64,000 bases of DNA from Rhizobium phaseoli (lineage in GTDB: Bacteria > Pseudomonadota > Alphaproteobacteria > Rhizobiales > Rhizobiaceae). The notes below the pieces were generated by a model. It did not search any database and was not told the DNA's origin. It saw only the letters and a list, made by a program, of their open reading frames with translations. Positions 35,299 to 43,628 of the stretch are shown here, one piece after another. The first letter of the stretch is position 1; the number at the start of each line of letters is the position of its first letter. Both the position numbers and the translations under genes were made by a program. Where the stretch lies: positions 62,001-126,000 of the forward strand of contig NZ_WUFT01000008.1 in NCBI RefSeq assembly GCF_010668805.1, in the 5' to 3' direction.

Positions 35299-35868
35299 AT
35301 GCCGCGCCGCCGCACGCTTTCCGATGAACAGCTTCTCGCCATGGTGCTGGCGCTGATCCATGCCGAGGGTCCGGATGCGGCAACTTTTGCGGCGGTGGCC
35401 AAAGCCAGCGGCCTTTCCGGCTCGACGCTGGTGCAGCGGTTTGCGACGAAGGCGGCGATGCTGCGTGCAGCGCTGCTATACGCCTGGGACGGGCTGGATG
35501 CGGAAACGACGCGGCTTGCCGACAGCGTGCCGAAAACCCCGGAAGGCGCGATCGCCCTGCTTGTCGGCCTGTCGCAGGACTACGGCGACAATGCCGCCGC
35601 CTATGGCGAGGGACTGCTGGTGCTTCGTGAAGACTTTCGTGATCCGGTGCTTCGTTCCCGGGGGGCGGCTTGGGGAAAAGCGCTAACAGTGGCGATCGCT
35701 CGCTGCTTCGGATCGGCAACCGCGCCGGAGACGATCGCCCGGCTAATGCTGTCGCAATGGCAGGGCTCACTCACCTGGTGGGGTTTTGGCCCGGACGGGC
35801 CGGTGGATGTCTATGTGGAGACGGAACTGCGGCGTTTCCTCGCGGCGGTAGCCGTCCGTTCAGCTTAA
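35299..35868 (+). CDS. TetR-family transcriptional regulator
   Basis: This 189-residue protein has an N-terminal helix-turn-helix region (AATFAAVAKASGLSGSTLVQ, then RFATKAAMLRAAL) and a helical effector domain. The recognition motif deviates from the usual YYHF form (TLVQRF). It is divergent from an SDR gene and next to a palindrome that it probably binds. Its stop codon overlaps that of exoD by three bases in convergent orientation. Confidence 0.88.
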   Translation: MPRRRTLSDEQLLAMVLALIHAEGPDAATFAAVAKASGLSGSTLVQRFATKAAMLRAALLYAWDGLDAETTRLADSVPKTPEGAIALLVGLSQDYGDNAAAYGEGLLVLREDFRDPVLRSRGAAWGKALTVAIARCFGSATAPETIARLMLSQWQGSLTWWGFGPDGPVDVYVETELRRFLAAVAVRSA

Positions 35869-36524
35869 GAGGCCGTGAAGATCATCGCCTTGATAAAATA
35901 AAGCAAGGCGGCGGTCGCGACGACCGTCGCCGATGTGAGCAGCAGTCCGATCAGAGTGACGAGACCATCCCGCTCCATTAGGGCGACGGCGAGCACTACC
36001 AGCGATAATACCGGCAGAATATTGCCGAAGGGGATCGGTAGCGCGATCACCACGGCGAGCAGGAAGACCGGAATGCCAAGAAGTGCCTGCGCTGCCGGAC
36101 CGGTGAGGGCCTGCAGCCGGCCGGCGCGCACGAGCTTTTCCACCCGGGCGATCATCGGGACCGCGTGACCCACGATAAGATCAAGCGCCGCAGACGAAAC
36201 CCGGCGATCCCTGACGATGGCGGGCAACCAGAGCTTCCGGCCACCCGCGATGATCTGGAGGGAGACCAGCGCGAGCGCGGTGCCGAAAACCATTCCGAAC
36301 GGCCCGGGGATTGGGGTCAGTGCCGGGATTGCCAGGAACAGGATGGTGAAGGCAAAGCTGGTCTGGCCCATTGCTTCCAGAGCCTCGCCGATGGAGAGGC
36401 CGCCTTTTACCCGGGCGATTTCCGCCATTTCCCGAAGCCGCGCAGTGGTCACACCGCGCGGCGGTCGTCTATTTCCGTCTTGATCAATTACACGGTCCAT
36501 TTTCAGCTGATTGCCGTCATGCAC
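35865..36524 (-). CDS. exoD: ExoD-family exopolysaccharide synthesis membrane protein
   Basis: ExoD is an inner-membrane protein needed for normal exopolysaccharide production and nodule invasion in S. meliloti. The 219-residue product has the family hallmarks: GGLSIGEALEAMGQTSFAFT, the signature IPALTPIPGPFGMVFGTALA, and the loop IPIPFGNILPVL before the last helices, with about four transmembrane segments. The start is a GTG at 36524 overlapping the previous gene, or an ATG at 36500. Confidence 0.9.
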   Translation of the reverse strand: MHDGNQLKMDRVIDQDGNRRPPRGVTTARLREMAEIARVKGGLSIGEALEAMGQTSFAFTILFLAIPALTPIPGPFGMVFGTALALVSLQIIAGGRKLWLPAIVRDRRVSSAALDLIVGHAVPMIARVEKLVRAGRLQALTGPAAQALLGIPVFLLAVVIALPIPFGNILPVLSLVVLAVALMERDGLVTLIGLLLTSATVVATAALLYFIKAMIFTAS

Positions 36525-36819
36525 CCTCGCCCTCTCCCTTCAGGGCGCTGGCGAGGGCTGCGCATTTCGGGTCGCTACCGTCGAGAAGTTCTGCCGGCGC
36601 GGTATGGCCGATCGCTATGCTGACGATTGTGGCCGCCGCCCAGCCGTAATCGCCGGCGGCGCGCTCGATGAGCTGCGGTCCCTGGGATGTCAGGCAGGCC
36701 TGAGACTGGCGGACGATCTCCACGGGAAGCCGGGCGCGCTCGGCCTGTTGCTGCATCTCAGCCTGCAGCGGACCGACGACGAGGAGAGCAAAAATCCAGC
36801 CGATGAAATCCGAAATCAT
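36517..36819 (-). CDS. Hypothetical protein, 100 residues
   Basis: This small protein starts with a hydrophobic segment (FIGWIFALLVVGPLQAEM) that could be a signal anchor, followed by a helical charged region and a Gly/Glu tail. Its last bases overlap the exoD start by eight bases, so the two are translationally coupled, and it begins 43 bp after terC ends. It is not recognised. A role with ExoD in the membrane is possible but unproven. Confidence 0.55.
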   Translation of the reverse strand: MISDFIGWIFALLVVGPLQAEMQQQAERARLPVEIVRQSQACLTSQGPQLIERAAGDYGWAAATIVSIAIGHTAPAELLDGSDPKCAALASALKGEGEGA

Positions 36820-36862
36820 ATCTCTTTCCTTCCTTTGTTAACGTATGCCTCGCAGAGCTCGC

Positions 36863-37846
36863 TCAGGCGGGCTGCTGGGGATCCCGCGTCTTGAGGAGGC
36901 TCCAGACCACGCCGGCGGCGATGATCGCGAAAGTGATGCCCAGCGAGAGCGCAGCCGGGAATTTTTCCAGGCCCAGCAGATCGGCTAGGAAGATCTTCGA
37001 GCCGATGAAGATCAGCACGATGGCAAGTGCGGGCTTCAGATAGCGGAAGCGATGAATCATTGCCGCCAGTGCGAAATAGAGCGCGCGAAGACCGAGGATC
37101 GCGAAGATGTTCGAGGTATAGACGATGAACGGATCGGTGGTGATCGCGAAGATCGCGGGGACCGAATCCACGGCGAAGATGACGTCAGCCACTTCGACCA
37201 TCACGAGCGCCATGAAGAGCGGCGTGATGAACCATGTCATCCCACCCGTCCTGGGATTTGCCTTTCTGACGAAGAATCGTTCGCCGTGATGTTCCTCGGT
37301 GACGTTGAAACGGCTGCGCATGAAGCGGACGAGGACGTTCTTCGAGACATCGGGCTCGGCCTCCTTGATGAACAGCATCTTGATGCCGGTGACGATCAGG
37401 AACGCGGCGAAGATATAGAGAAGCCAGGCGAATTCGGCGACCAGCGTGGCGCCGACGCCAATCATGATGGCGCGCAGCAGGATGACGCCGAGAATGCCCC
37501 AGAAGAGCACCCGGTGCTGGTAGATGCGCGGCACGGCAAAGAAGGAGAAGATCAAGGCGATGACGAAGACGTTGTCGAGGGCCAGCGTCTTTTCGACGAC
37601 GAAACCCGTCAGATAGGCAAGGCCGGCCTCGGAGCCGAGATACCACCATACCCAACCACCGAAGGTGAGACCGAGCGCGATATAGAGGGCGGACAGTCTG
37701 ACGCTTTCGGCGACGCCGATTTCCTTGTTCTGTTTATGAAGAATACCGAGGTCGAAGGACAGAATAGCGATGACGAGGGCGAAAAAGCTCGACCACATCC
37801 AGAGCGGCGTTCCCAGCCACTCGACGAACAAAAAAGACAGATTCAA
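36863..37846 (-). CDS. TerC-family membrane protein (Alx-like)
   Basis: TerC proteins are inner-membrane proteins linked to tellurite resistance and manganese export or metal insertion. The 327-residue product has about nine transmembrane segments and the conserved acidic motifs EKTLALDNVFVIALIFSFF and ADVIFAVDSVPAIFAI. The likely start is a TTG at 37846 with AGGGGA six bases upstream; a frame is open further upstream to 37960, but it is outside the fold. It is preceded by a structured leader and followed by small genes and exoD on the same strand. Confidence 0.9.
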   Translation of the reverse strand: MNLSFLFVEWLGTPLWMWSSFFALVIAILSFDLGILHKQNKEIGVAESVRLSALYIALGLTFGGWVWWYLGSEAGLAYLTGFVVEKTLALDNVFVIALIFSFFAVPRIYQHRVLFWGILGVILLRAIMIGVGATLVAEFAWLLYIFAAFLIVTGIKMLFIKEAEPDVSKNVLVRFMRSRFNVTEEHHGERFFVRKANPRTGGMTWFITPLFMALVMVEVADVIFAVDSVPAIFAITTDPFIVYTSNIFAILGLRALYFALAAMIHRFRYLKPALAIVLIFIGSKIFLADLLGLEKFPAALSLGITFAIIAAGVVWSLLKTRDPQQPA

Positions 37847-38063
37847 GGATAGTCCCCTGTCGGCACTGGTTGTCGGAGAAGAGGTCCGACATCGCAAGAG
37901 TGCCGAAGCTCTCGCCAGAGGGGCCCGGACCAGCGGGTTGCACCGCAAGTGGGGCCTCACTTTTCAACAATCAAGCAGCGGCCGGTGCCAATTTTATATT
38001 TTGCGCCGAAGATAAGGGCCGCCGTGCAAAGGGTCATTCGCCCCGCCGGGGGCGCCGGCCGCT
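37847..38063 (-). promoter_or_regulatory. Possible structured 5' leader of terC
   Basis: The 217 bases upstream of terC are GC-rich and fold readily on the minus strand. A perfect hairpin GTCGGA-CCTCTTC-TCCGAC and another stem around GCGAGAG/CTCTTGC are present, followed by AGGGGACTATCC just before the start codon. Alx/TerC-type genes often carry a manganese-sensing yybP-ykoY riboswitch here, but I could not recognise its conserved core, so the call is only a structured leader. Confidence 0.3.
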
Positions 38064-38540
38064 TCAGGCTTTCTCGTCGTCCCTTTCCTCGCCCACGGTC
38101 AGCGGCCAGTCGACGACGTAGTCTTCGAGATCGTCGATATCGATCTCGCTTTCGTTGGTCGTGCGGCCACGGGCGGAAATGCCGGCGGCATGAACGGTTT
38201 CCGGATCGCCGGAGACGAGCGGATGCCACCAGTAGAGGTCGCGGCCTTCATTGACCAGCCGGTAACCGCAGGTGGGCGGCAGCCAGGCGATATCGGGCAC
38301 GTTCTCCTTGGTCAGCTGCACACAATCCGGCACGAAATCCCAGCGGTTCTCGTAGCTGGAGCAGCGACAGCTTTCGCCGTCGAGCAGCTTGCAGCTGACC
38401 GAGGTAAAATAGATATCGCCGCTATCCCATTCCTCGATCTTGTTGAGGCAACAGAGGCCGCAGCCGTCGCAGAGACTTTCCCACTCGGCGACGGTCATTT
38501 CGGCCAGTGTCTTGCTCTTCCAGAAGGGCAGATCGTTCAT
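38064..38540 (-). CDS. YcgN-type cysteine-cluster protein (UPF0260)
   Basis: This 158-residue cytoplasmic protein has the family pattern of cysteines thought to bind a metal or iron-sulfur cluster: [18 protein letters not shown], then [19 protein letters not shown] and PDCVQL, ending with [20 protein letters not shown]. The start at 38540 ([15 protein letters not shown]) is typical for the family. It is divergent from the penicillin-binding protein gene. Its biochemical role is not established. Confidence 0.92.
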   Translation of the reverse strand: MNDLPFWKSKTLAEMTVAEWESLCDGCGLCCLNKIEEWDSGDIYFTSVSCKLLDGESCRCSSYENRWDFVPDCVQLTKENVPDIAWLPPTCGYRLVNEGRDLYWWHPLVSGDPETVHAAGISARGRTTNESEIDIDDLEDYVVDWPLTVGEERDDEKA

Positions 38541-38757
38541 CGTTCGTTTCTTGCAACAGCGGCCCGCAAATTCACGTGACCCCCATCTATCTCTCTTGTT
38601 ATCAGGCGCAAAATCAATCAATTCTTCAGCATGCTCCTGGTACCGGAGAACTTTCTTCTGGTATCGGAGAGCTTTGCGGCCATATGGCGGCCTCGCGCTT
38701 TCGTCGCTTTCCGACAGCCGGACATGAGCGAAGCGCGATCAGGCGGGAATACAGGAC

Positions 38758-40932
38758 GTGCAGGATCCGGACAACCCCGAAAAGGGGCCTGAAAATGGAC
38801 CAGAAAAAGCGACGGACAAGCGGCCGACGAAAAGCCGTCACATCCTGCTGCGCATCGATTCATGGATCGATTCGACCGTCTGGAACGCCGGCTTCCGTGC
38901 CGCCGAGATCTGGGAAGACATCACCATCTTCTTCCGCCGCTTCCGCGTGCGCGGCTGGAAGCGGATGGTCTTCGAACTTGCCGGCGAAGGGCTGACGCTC
39001 GGGGCGGCCGGCTCGGTGCTGATGCTGCTGCTTGCCCAGCCGGCCTTCGAGGCGACCAAGGAGGACTGGCGCAACCGCGGCGATTTCGCCGTCACCTTCA
39101 CCGACCGCTACGGCAACGTCATCGGCCATCGCGGCGTTATTCATCAAAATTCCGTGCCGATCGATGAACTGCCGGACTCCCTGATCAAGTCCGTGCTCGC
39201 CACCGAAGACCGGCGCTTCTTCGACCATTTCGGCATCGACGCCATCGGCCTCTTCCGCGCCATGGTCACCAACGCCCAGGCCGGCGAAGTCGTGCAGGGC
39301 GGCTCGACGCTGACCCAGCAATTGGCCAAGAACCTGTTCCTCTCCAACGAACGCTCGATCGACCGCAAGGTCACCGAGGCATTCCTGGCGCTTTGGCTGG
39401 AGGCAAACCTTTCCAAGAAGGAAATCCTCTCCACCTATCTCGACCGGGCCTATATGGGCGGCGGAACGTTTGGCGCAGCCGCGGCGGCGCAGTTCTATTT
39501 CGGCAAGAATATCACCGATGTGAACCTCGCCGAATCCGCCATGCTCGCCGGCCTGTTCAAGGCGCCGGCGAAATACGCGCCGCATGTCAACCTGCCGGCA
39601 GCGCGTGCGCGCGCCAACGAGGTGCTGACCAATCTCGTGCAGAGCGGGCTGATGACCGAGGGCCAAGTGATTGCCGCCCGGCGCAACCCGGCCACCGTCG
39701 TCGACCGCAACGAGGTGGAATCGCCCGACTTCTTCCTTGACTGGGCCTTCGACGAGGTGCAGCGGCTTTCGCCGCGTTTCCACCAGCATTCGCTGATCGT
39801 GCGCACGACAATCGACATGGGCATCCAGCAGGCGGCCGAGGATTCGGTCGAAACGTCGCTGCGCGAATATGGCGAGGCCTATCACGCCAAGCAGGGCGCC
39901 ATGGTGATGATCGAGAATGGCGGCGCCGTGCGCGCCATGGTCGGCGGCCGCGATTACGGCGAGAGCCAGTTCAACCGCGCCACCAGGGCGCTGCGCCAGC
40001 CGGGCTCCTCCTTCAAGGTCTACACCTATTCGGTGGCGATGGAGAGCGGGATGACGCCGCAGACGACCATCGTCGATGCGCCGATCTCCTGGGGCAATTG
40101 GAGCCCGCATAATTATGCCAACCACTATGCCGGCCGCATAACGCTCGAGACCGCAATCGCCCAGTCGATCAACACCGTGCCGGTGCGGCTCGCCAAGGAA
40201 AAACTCGGCATTCAGCCGATCCGGGCGATGGCGAAGAACCTCGGCGTCGAGACGCCGATCCGCGACGACGTCACCATCCCGATCGGCACATCCGAGGTGA
40301 CGGTGCTGGATCAGGCGACGGCCTATGCCACCTTCCCGGCCGGCGGCTACCAGTCGCGCCGCCACGGCATCACCCAGGTCCTCGATTATGGCGGCGACGT
40401 GCTCTACGATTTCGACCGTGACGAGCCGGCAGCCAAACGGGTGCTCTCCGAAAAGGCCGACGCCTATATGAACCAGATGCTGTCGCGCGTTCCCTATGTC
40501 GGCACGGCGCGCAAGGCAGCCCTCGACAATGGCATTCTGACGGCCGGCAAGACCGGCACGACCCAGGCCTATCGCGACGCCTGGTTCGTCGGGTTCACCG
40601 GCAATTACACCTGCGCCGTCTGGTTCGGCAATGACGACTACACCTCGACCAACAACATGACCGGCGGCTCGCTGCCGGCGATGACCTTCAAGCGCGCCAT
40701 GGACTACGCCCATCAGGGTGTAACGCTGCGGGCCATCCCTGGGGTCGAAAATCCCCTGCCCTCGGAAAAGGATCTCGCCAAGACCGTCACCGCCAAGCCG
40801 CAGGATGGATTGCCGCAGCTCATCCGGCCGCGCATGCTCTCAGTTCAGTCGACGAATATCCTGAAAGATCTCGGCAAAAAGCTGAAGGATGCCGCCCCGC
40901 TTGCGCCGGCGAAGGTGGCGAGTGCGGAATAG
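38758..40932 (+). CDS. Class A penicillin-binding protein (PBP1A family)
   Basis: This bifunctional enzyme polymerises and cross-links peptidoglycan. The 724-residue product has a cytoplasmic N-terminus, a membrane anchor (about 78-98), a glycosyltransferase domain with the catalytic Glu150 in ATEDRRFFDHFGI, and a transpeptidase domain with Ser417 and Lys420 in PGSSFK, the SIN triad at 470-472 and KTGTT at 598-602. The start is a GTG at 38758. It is shorter than E. coli PBP1A and lacks its large insertion. A downstream DUF1214/DUF1254 pair is separate from it by a repeat. Confidence 0.93.
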   Translation: MQDPDNPEKGPENGPEKATDKRPTKSRHILLRIDSWIDSTVWNAGFRAAEIWEDITIFFRRFRVRGWKRMVFELAGEGLTLGAAGSVLMLLLAQPAFEATKEDWRNRGDFAVTFTDRYGNVIGHRGVIHQNSVPIDELPDSLIKSVLATEDRRFFDHFGIDAIGLFRAMVTNAQAGEVVQGGSTLTQQLAKNLFLSNERSIDRKVTEAFLALWLEANLSKKEILSTYLDRAYMGGGTFGAAAAAQFYFGKNITDVNLAESAMLAGLFKAPAKYAPHVNLPAARARANEVLTNLVQSGLMTEGQVIAARRNPATVVDRNEVESPDFFLDWAFDEVQRLSPRFHQHSLIVRTTIDMGIQQAAEDSVETSLREYGEAYHAKQGAMVMIENGGAVRAMVGGRDYGESQFNRATRALRQPGSSFKVYTYSVAMESGMTPQTTIVDAPISWGNWSPHNYANHYAGRITLETAIAQSINTVPVRLAKEKLGIQPIRAMAKNLGVETPIRDDVTIPIGTSEVTVLDQATAYATFPAGGYQSRRHGITQVLDYGGDVLYDFDRDEPAAKRVLSEKADAYMNQMLSRVPYVGTARKAALDNGILTAGKTGTTQAYRDAWFVGFTGNYTCAVWFGNDDYTSTNNMTGGSLPAMTFKRAMDYAHQGVTLRAIPGVENPLPSEKDLAKTVTAKPQDGLPQLIRPRMLSVQSTNILKDLGKKLKDAAPLAPAKVASAE

Positions 40933-40974
40933 ACGCCGCGTGGATCCTTCGAACGACACCCAGGAGATCGGCGA

Positions 40975-41155
40975 GAGGGTGGCCCCTCATCCGCCTGCAG
41001 GCACCTTCTCCCCGCTTGCGGGGAATAGGCCGCGCCCTCTCCGTGTTTCCCACCAACGTCTCGCAGGGCACGTCCCCTCGCCCCGTTTACGGGGGTCCGA
41101 AGGACGGGTCGAGACCGTTGGCTCGACCCCGGTCGGGTTAGCGTGAGGGGCAAGC
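40975..41155. repeat. Dispersed palindromic intergenic element (family D)
   Basis: This region is bracketed by GCCCCTCA (40982) and its complement TGAGGGGC (41144), and contains several hairpins: CCCCGCTTGCGGGG, CCCCGTTTACGGGG and GGGTCGAG...CTCGACCC. This kind of sequence is typical of multi-copy rhizobial intergenic repeats. It fills most of the 329-bp gap between the PBP gene and the DUF1214 gene. Confidence 0.6.
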
Positions 41156-41261
41156 TTTCGACGTTAACCGGACTGATCGGCATCCATGTCGTCGCGTGGC
41201 ATTCCACCCTGCCAGAATCAGTGGTAACCCTTTCATCCGATATGGTCTCCAAGGTTATGAC

Positions 41262-41849
41262 GTGTTTCGGTTTCCCCTCTTCATCCTGGTCACGCTGATC
41301 GTCGCCTTCGGCGGCGGGATCATGATTTCGCTTTATGCGCTGGATGCCACACAGGGTTTCGGGGCGATCAAGCTCGGCGCCTGGGAGGCTTTTCCAGCGT
41401 TGCAGACGGTCGACGCCGATCCTTATGCCAAGTCGCACCGCGCGCGCGCCGGCAAACTGCTTTATGGCAGCGCCGAAGGCCTGACCTTTACGGCGAGCGT
41501 CGACGATGATGGCGCGCGGCTGAATGCCGGCTGCCGCTATCGCATCAGCGGGCAGACGCCGCCTGCCCGGCTCTGGACCCTGTTTACCGCCGACAATGGC
41601 GGCAATCCGGCAGCGGTGACGACCGGACATCCCTCAGCGCTCAATTCCTGGACGGTGCTGCGCCAGCCGGACAGCAGCTTCTCGATCGAAATCTCAGCCG
41701 CCGCGCAGCCGGGCAACTGGCTGGCCTTACCCGAGGCCGGCACCTTCCGGCTTGTGCTGACGCTATTCGACACACCGACCGCCGGCAGCTCCGGGGTGAT
41801 CGACCTTGCCATGCCGAAGCTCACCAAGACCGGATGCGGCAATGCTTAG
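41262..41849 (+). CDS. DUF1214-domain membrane-anchored protein
   Basis: This 195-residue protein has an N-terminal transmembrane helix (FPLFILVTLIVAFGGGIMISL) and a probably periplasmic beta-rich domain with the DUF1214 pattern (RLWTLFTADNGGNP, then SFSIEISAAAQPGNWLALP and LVLTLFDTP). The likely start is the GTG at 41262 with AAGG about eight bases upstream. It overlaps the next gene by eight bases. DUF1214/DUF1254 pairs are common in rhizobia and their function is unknown. Confidence 0.85.
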   Translation: MFRFPLFILVTLIVAFGGGIMISLYALDATQGFGAIKLGAWEAFPALQTVDADPYAKSHRARAGKLLYGSAEGLTFTASVDDDGARLNAGCRYRISGQTPPARLWTLFTADNGGNPAAVTTGHPSALNSWTVLRQPDSSFSIEISAAAQPGNWLALPEAGTFRLVLTLFDTPTAGSSGVIDLAMPKLTKTGCGNA

Positions 41850-42390
41850 GATATTCTTCGCCATCCTGACAGGCCTTTTCGGCGCCGCGCTGCTGCACCT
41901 CGTCATCATCCTCTCGCTGCCGCATTTCACCGGCAAGGATGCGGCGACCCGTGTAGAGGCGGAAGGTGACCTGAATAATTTCACCCTGCTCGGCGGCCGA
42001 TATGACGAGGCAGGCCTTGCCAATGGCGACCCCTTCGTGCGCACCGCCGTCTGCTCCTTCGACGTCGAGGATGCGCCGGTGCATTTCACTGCCAAGGGCA
42101 ATGTGCCCTTCTGGTCGATCGCGATCTACGACAGCGCCTCCAACGAAGTCTTCAGCATGAATGACAGGACCTCTGTCGGCGGGGCGCTCGATGTGCTGGC
42201 AGGCGGTCCGATCCAGCTGACCGACCTGCGCAAGAACCTGCCGCAGGAACTGCAGCAGGCAATCCTGGTGGAGATGGCCCGACCGGACGGCTATGCCGTG
42301 CTGCGGACGCTGGCGCCGCAGGCAAGTTTCGATGAGGCAGCGCGGAACTTCCTGGCGGAAGCCGGCTGCGAGCAATTCACCGCCCCCTAA
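41842..42390 (+). CDS. DUF1254-domain membrane-anchored protein
   Basis: The 182-residue product has an N-terminal transmembrane helix (IFFAILTGLFGAALLHLVII) and a domain with the DUF1254-like segment FTLLGGRYDEAGLANGDPFV and GNVPFWSIAIYDSASNEVFS. It starts at an ATG that overlaps the stop of the DUF1214 gene, so the two are expressed together. The function is unknown, but the conserved pairing suggests a complex in the envelope. Confidence 0.85.
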   Translation: MLRIFFAILTGLFGAALLHLVIILSLPHFTGKDAATRVEAEGDLNNFTLLGGRYDEAGLANGDPFVRTAVCSFDVEDAPVHFTAKGNVPFWSIAIYDSASNEVFSMNDRTSVGGALDVLAGGPIQLTDLRKNLPQELQQAILVEMARPDGYAVLRTLAPQASFDEAARNFLAEAGCEQFTAP

Positions 42391-42403
42391 GGTTGAGCAA
42401 ACG

Positions 42404-42583
42404 TCACTTCGTCTTAACGCGCGGCGCAGGCGCCGGCGCGCGCCTGGGGCTCTCGGCCAGCCGCTCGTAGCGGACGCCGGTGAACCATAGGATCTTGGCT
42501 TCGCGGGGCTCTTTGTCCGGGCGACGCGGCGCCCGCGGCTGCCGATCCGCCAATGCGACTACTATTGCCATTCTCGTCTCCAT
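42404..42583 (-). CDS. Small hypothetical protein with FTGVRYER motif
   Basis: The leftward frame from the ATG at 42583 encodes 59 residues: METRMAIVVALADRQ, a basic linker, then the segment AKILWFTGVRYERL and a Pro/Ala/Arg tail. Small rhizobial proteins with an ILxFTGVRYER motif are common in my recollection, which favours a real gene. The opposite end is 13 bp from the DUF1254 stop. Confidence 0.5.
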   Translation of the reverse strand: METRMAIVVALADRQPRAPRRPDKEPREAKILWFTGVRYERLAESPRRAPAPAPRVKTK

Positions 42584-43111
42584 GCACTGCCCGAGACGGA
42601 TGAACTTGCGATGGATTTCACCCTGCCCGCCAATGTGCGAGCCGGCGCGTCCTGCAGTGCCGGCGTGACCGGACCGAGGGCATTCGCGCCTTTCCCACGG
42701 CACCTGATTGAAATACCGTGATCAGGACTTTCAACGATCCAAACATTCAAATCGCGTCGTTCCTAGCCGAATTGAGACAGATGTCAGTTAACAGTTTACT
42801 AATGTTCGGCGGACGCCAAACACAGTTCACGTCACTTCCTCTGTAACGCGCGAGGAGTTGTTTTGGTTTCAGCCGCCCACGTAGAGACCCGGCTTGGCAT
42901 CGATGTATAAAATTAGAAACAATTCATATAGTTGGCTTGAACACGGGCAGCTTACTCGCCGGAAATGCACGCTGTTGCAAAAATGCTTCATGAAAATATT
43001 TAATTGCGGCCGGTTCGGATGCGCGTATGGTTTGTCTCGTCGACCACACGTTTCCGGGCACCGGTCGATCGCGGATATTGCGCGCTCTTGCCGGAATGCG
43101 GAGGGCCGGCG
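42584..43111. other. Intergenic region with no supported gene
   Basis: About 530 bases with an AT-rich central part (about 42720-43010). Short frames exist, but none has a ribosome-binding site and plausible composition. It should contain the promoter for the small gene at 43112 and that for the leftward small gene. No repeat-family copy or strong palindrome was seen. Confidence 0.4.
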
Positions 43112-43318
43112 ATGTCTTTGCTGGTGAATTCATCTTTCTCGCCTGAGGATTTCGACGTGTTGCGCGGTGCGCTCGGTGCATGGTGCGCGGAACGGCGAAT
43201 CGACATCAAGAGCGTCGAGGCGCAGTTTGCAGCATCCGCAGCCCTCGACCTTTATCAGGCCGGTCACGACAGCCGCGAAACGCTGCTGCACGCGCTACGC
43301 GATCGCAAGGCCGCCTGA
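43112..43318 (+). CDS. Small hypothetical protein (paralogue of 31572-31871)
   Basis: This 68-residue helical protein starts at an ATG with GGAGGG about seven bases upstream. FSPEDFDVLRGALGAWCAER and SAALDLYQAGHDSRETLLHAL correspond in order and spacing to the helices of the 99-residue protein at 31572-31871, so the two are likely paralogues. The function is unknown. Confidence 0.75.
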   Translation: MSLLVNSSFSPEDFDVLRGALGAWCAERRIDIKSVEAQFAASAALDLYQAGHDSRETLLHALRDRKAA

Positions 43319-43628
43319 ACTTTCCCCCGTCACTGGCGATGAGCAATCGCTGCAACGCCTTTTCAAATCGGCATTGTTGGACTGAGGGCCGATCATGCCG
43401 CGACACGTCACGCGTGTATTATTCCGTCACATTTTAATAAAATCTTCAGCATGCATTAACCCTACCGGTGTAGGATTTGTTCATAACCCATGTGGTCCGA
43501 CATGCGTTCCGCCAGCGCATATCGGCCCGTGGTTCCCCTTGGTTCGGCGTTTTCGGGGTGCTTTTGTGCGTGACCGGTTTAGAGACCTAGAAGGCCCCTT
43601 GGCCGTCAGGAAAAAGGACGTGGTATTG
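43319..43628. other. Intergenic region upstream of the DUF2336 gene
   Basis: These 310 bases contain no supported gene. A reading frame is continuous with the DUF2336 gene from 43395 but has an atypical Cys/Pro/Arg-rich sequence. The stretch GCATTAACCCTACCGG (around 43451) resembles a TTAA-containing CtrA half-site, but this is weak evidence. Confidence 0.35.

Noticed and set aside
37847..38063. Confident call of a yybP-ykoY manganese riboswitch
   Set aside because: The conserved core nucleotides could not be identified by eye; only hairpins and gene context support it.
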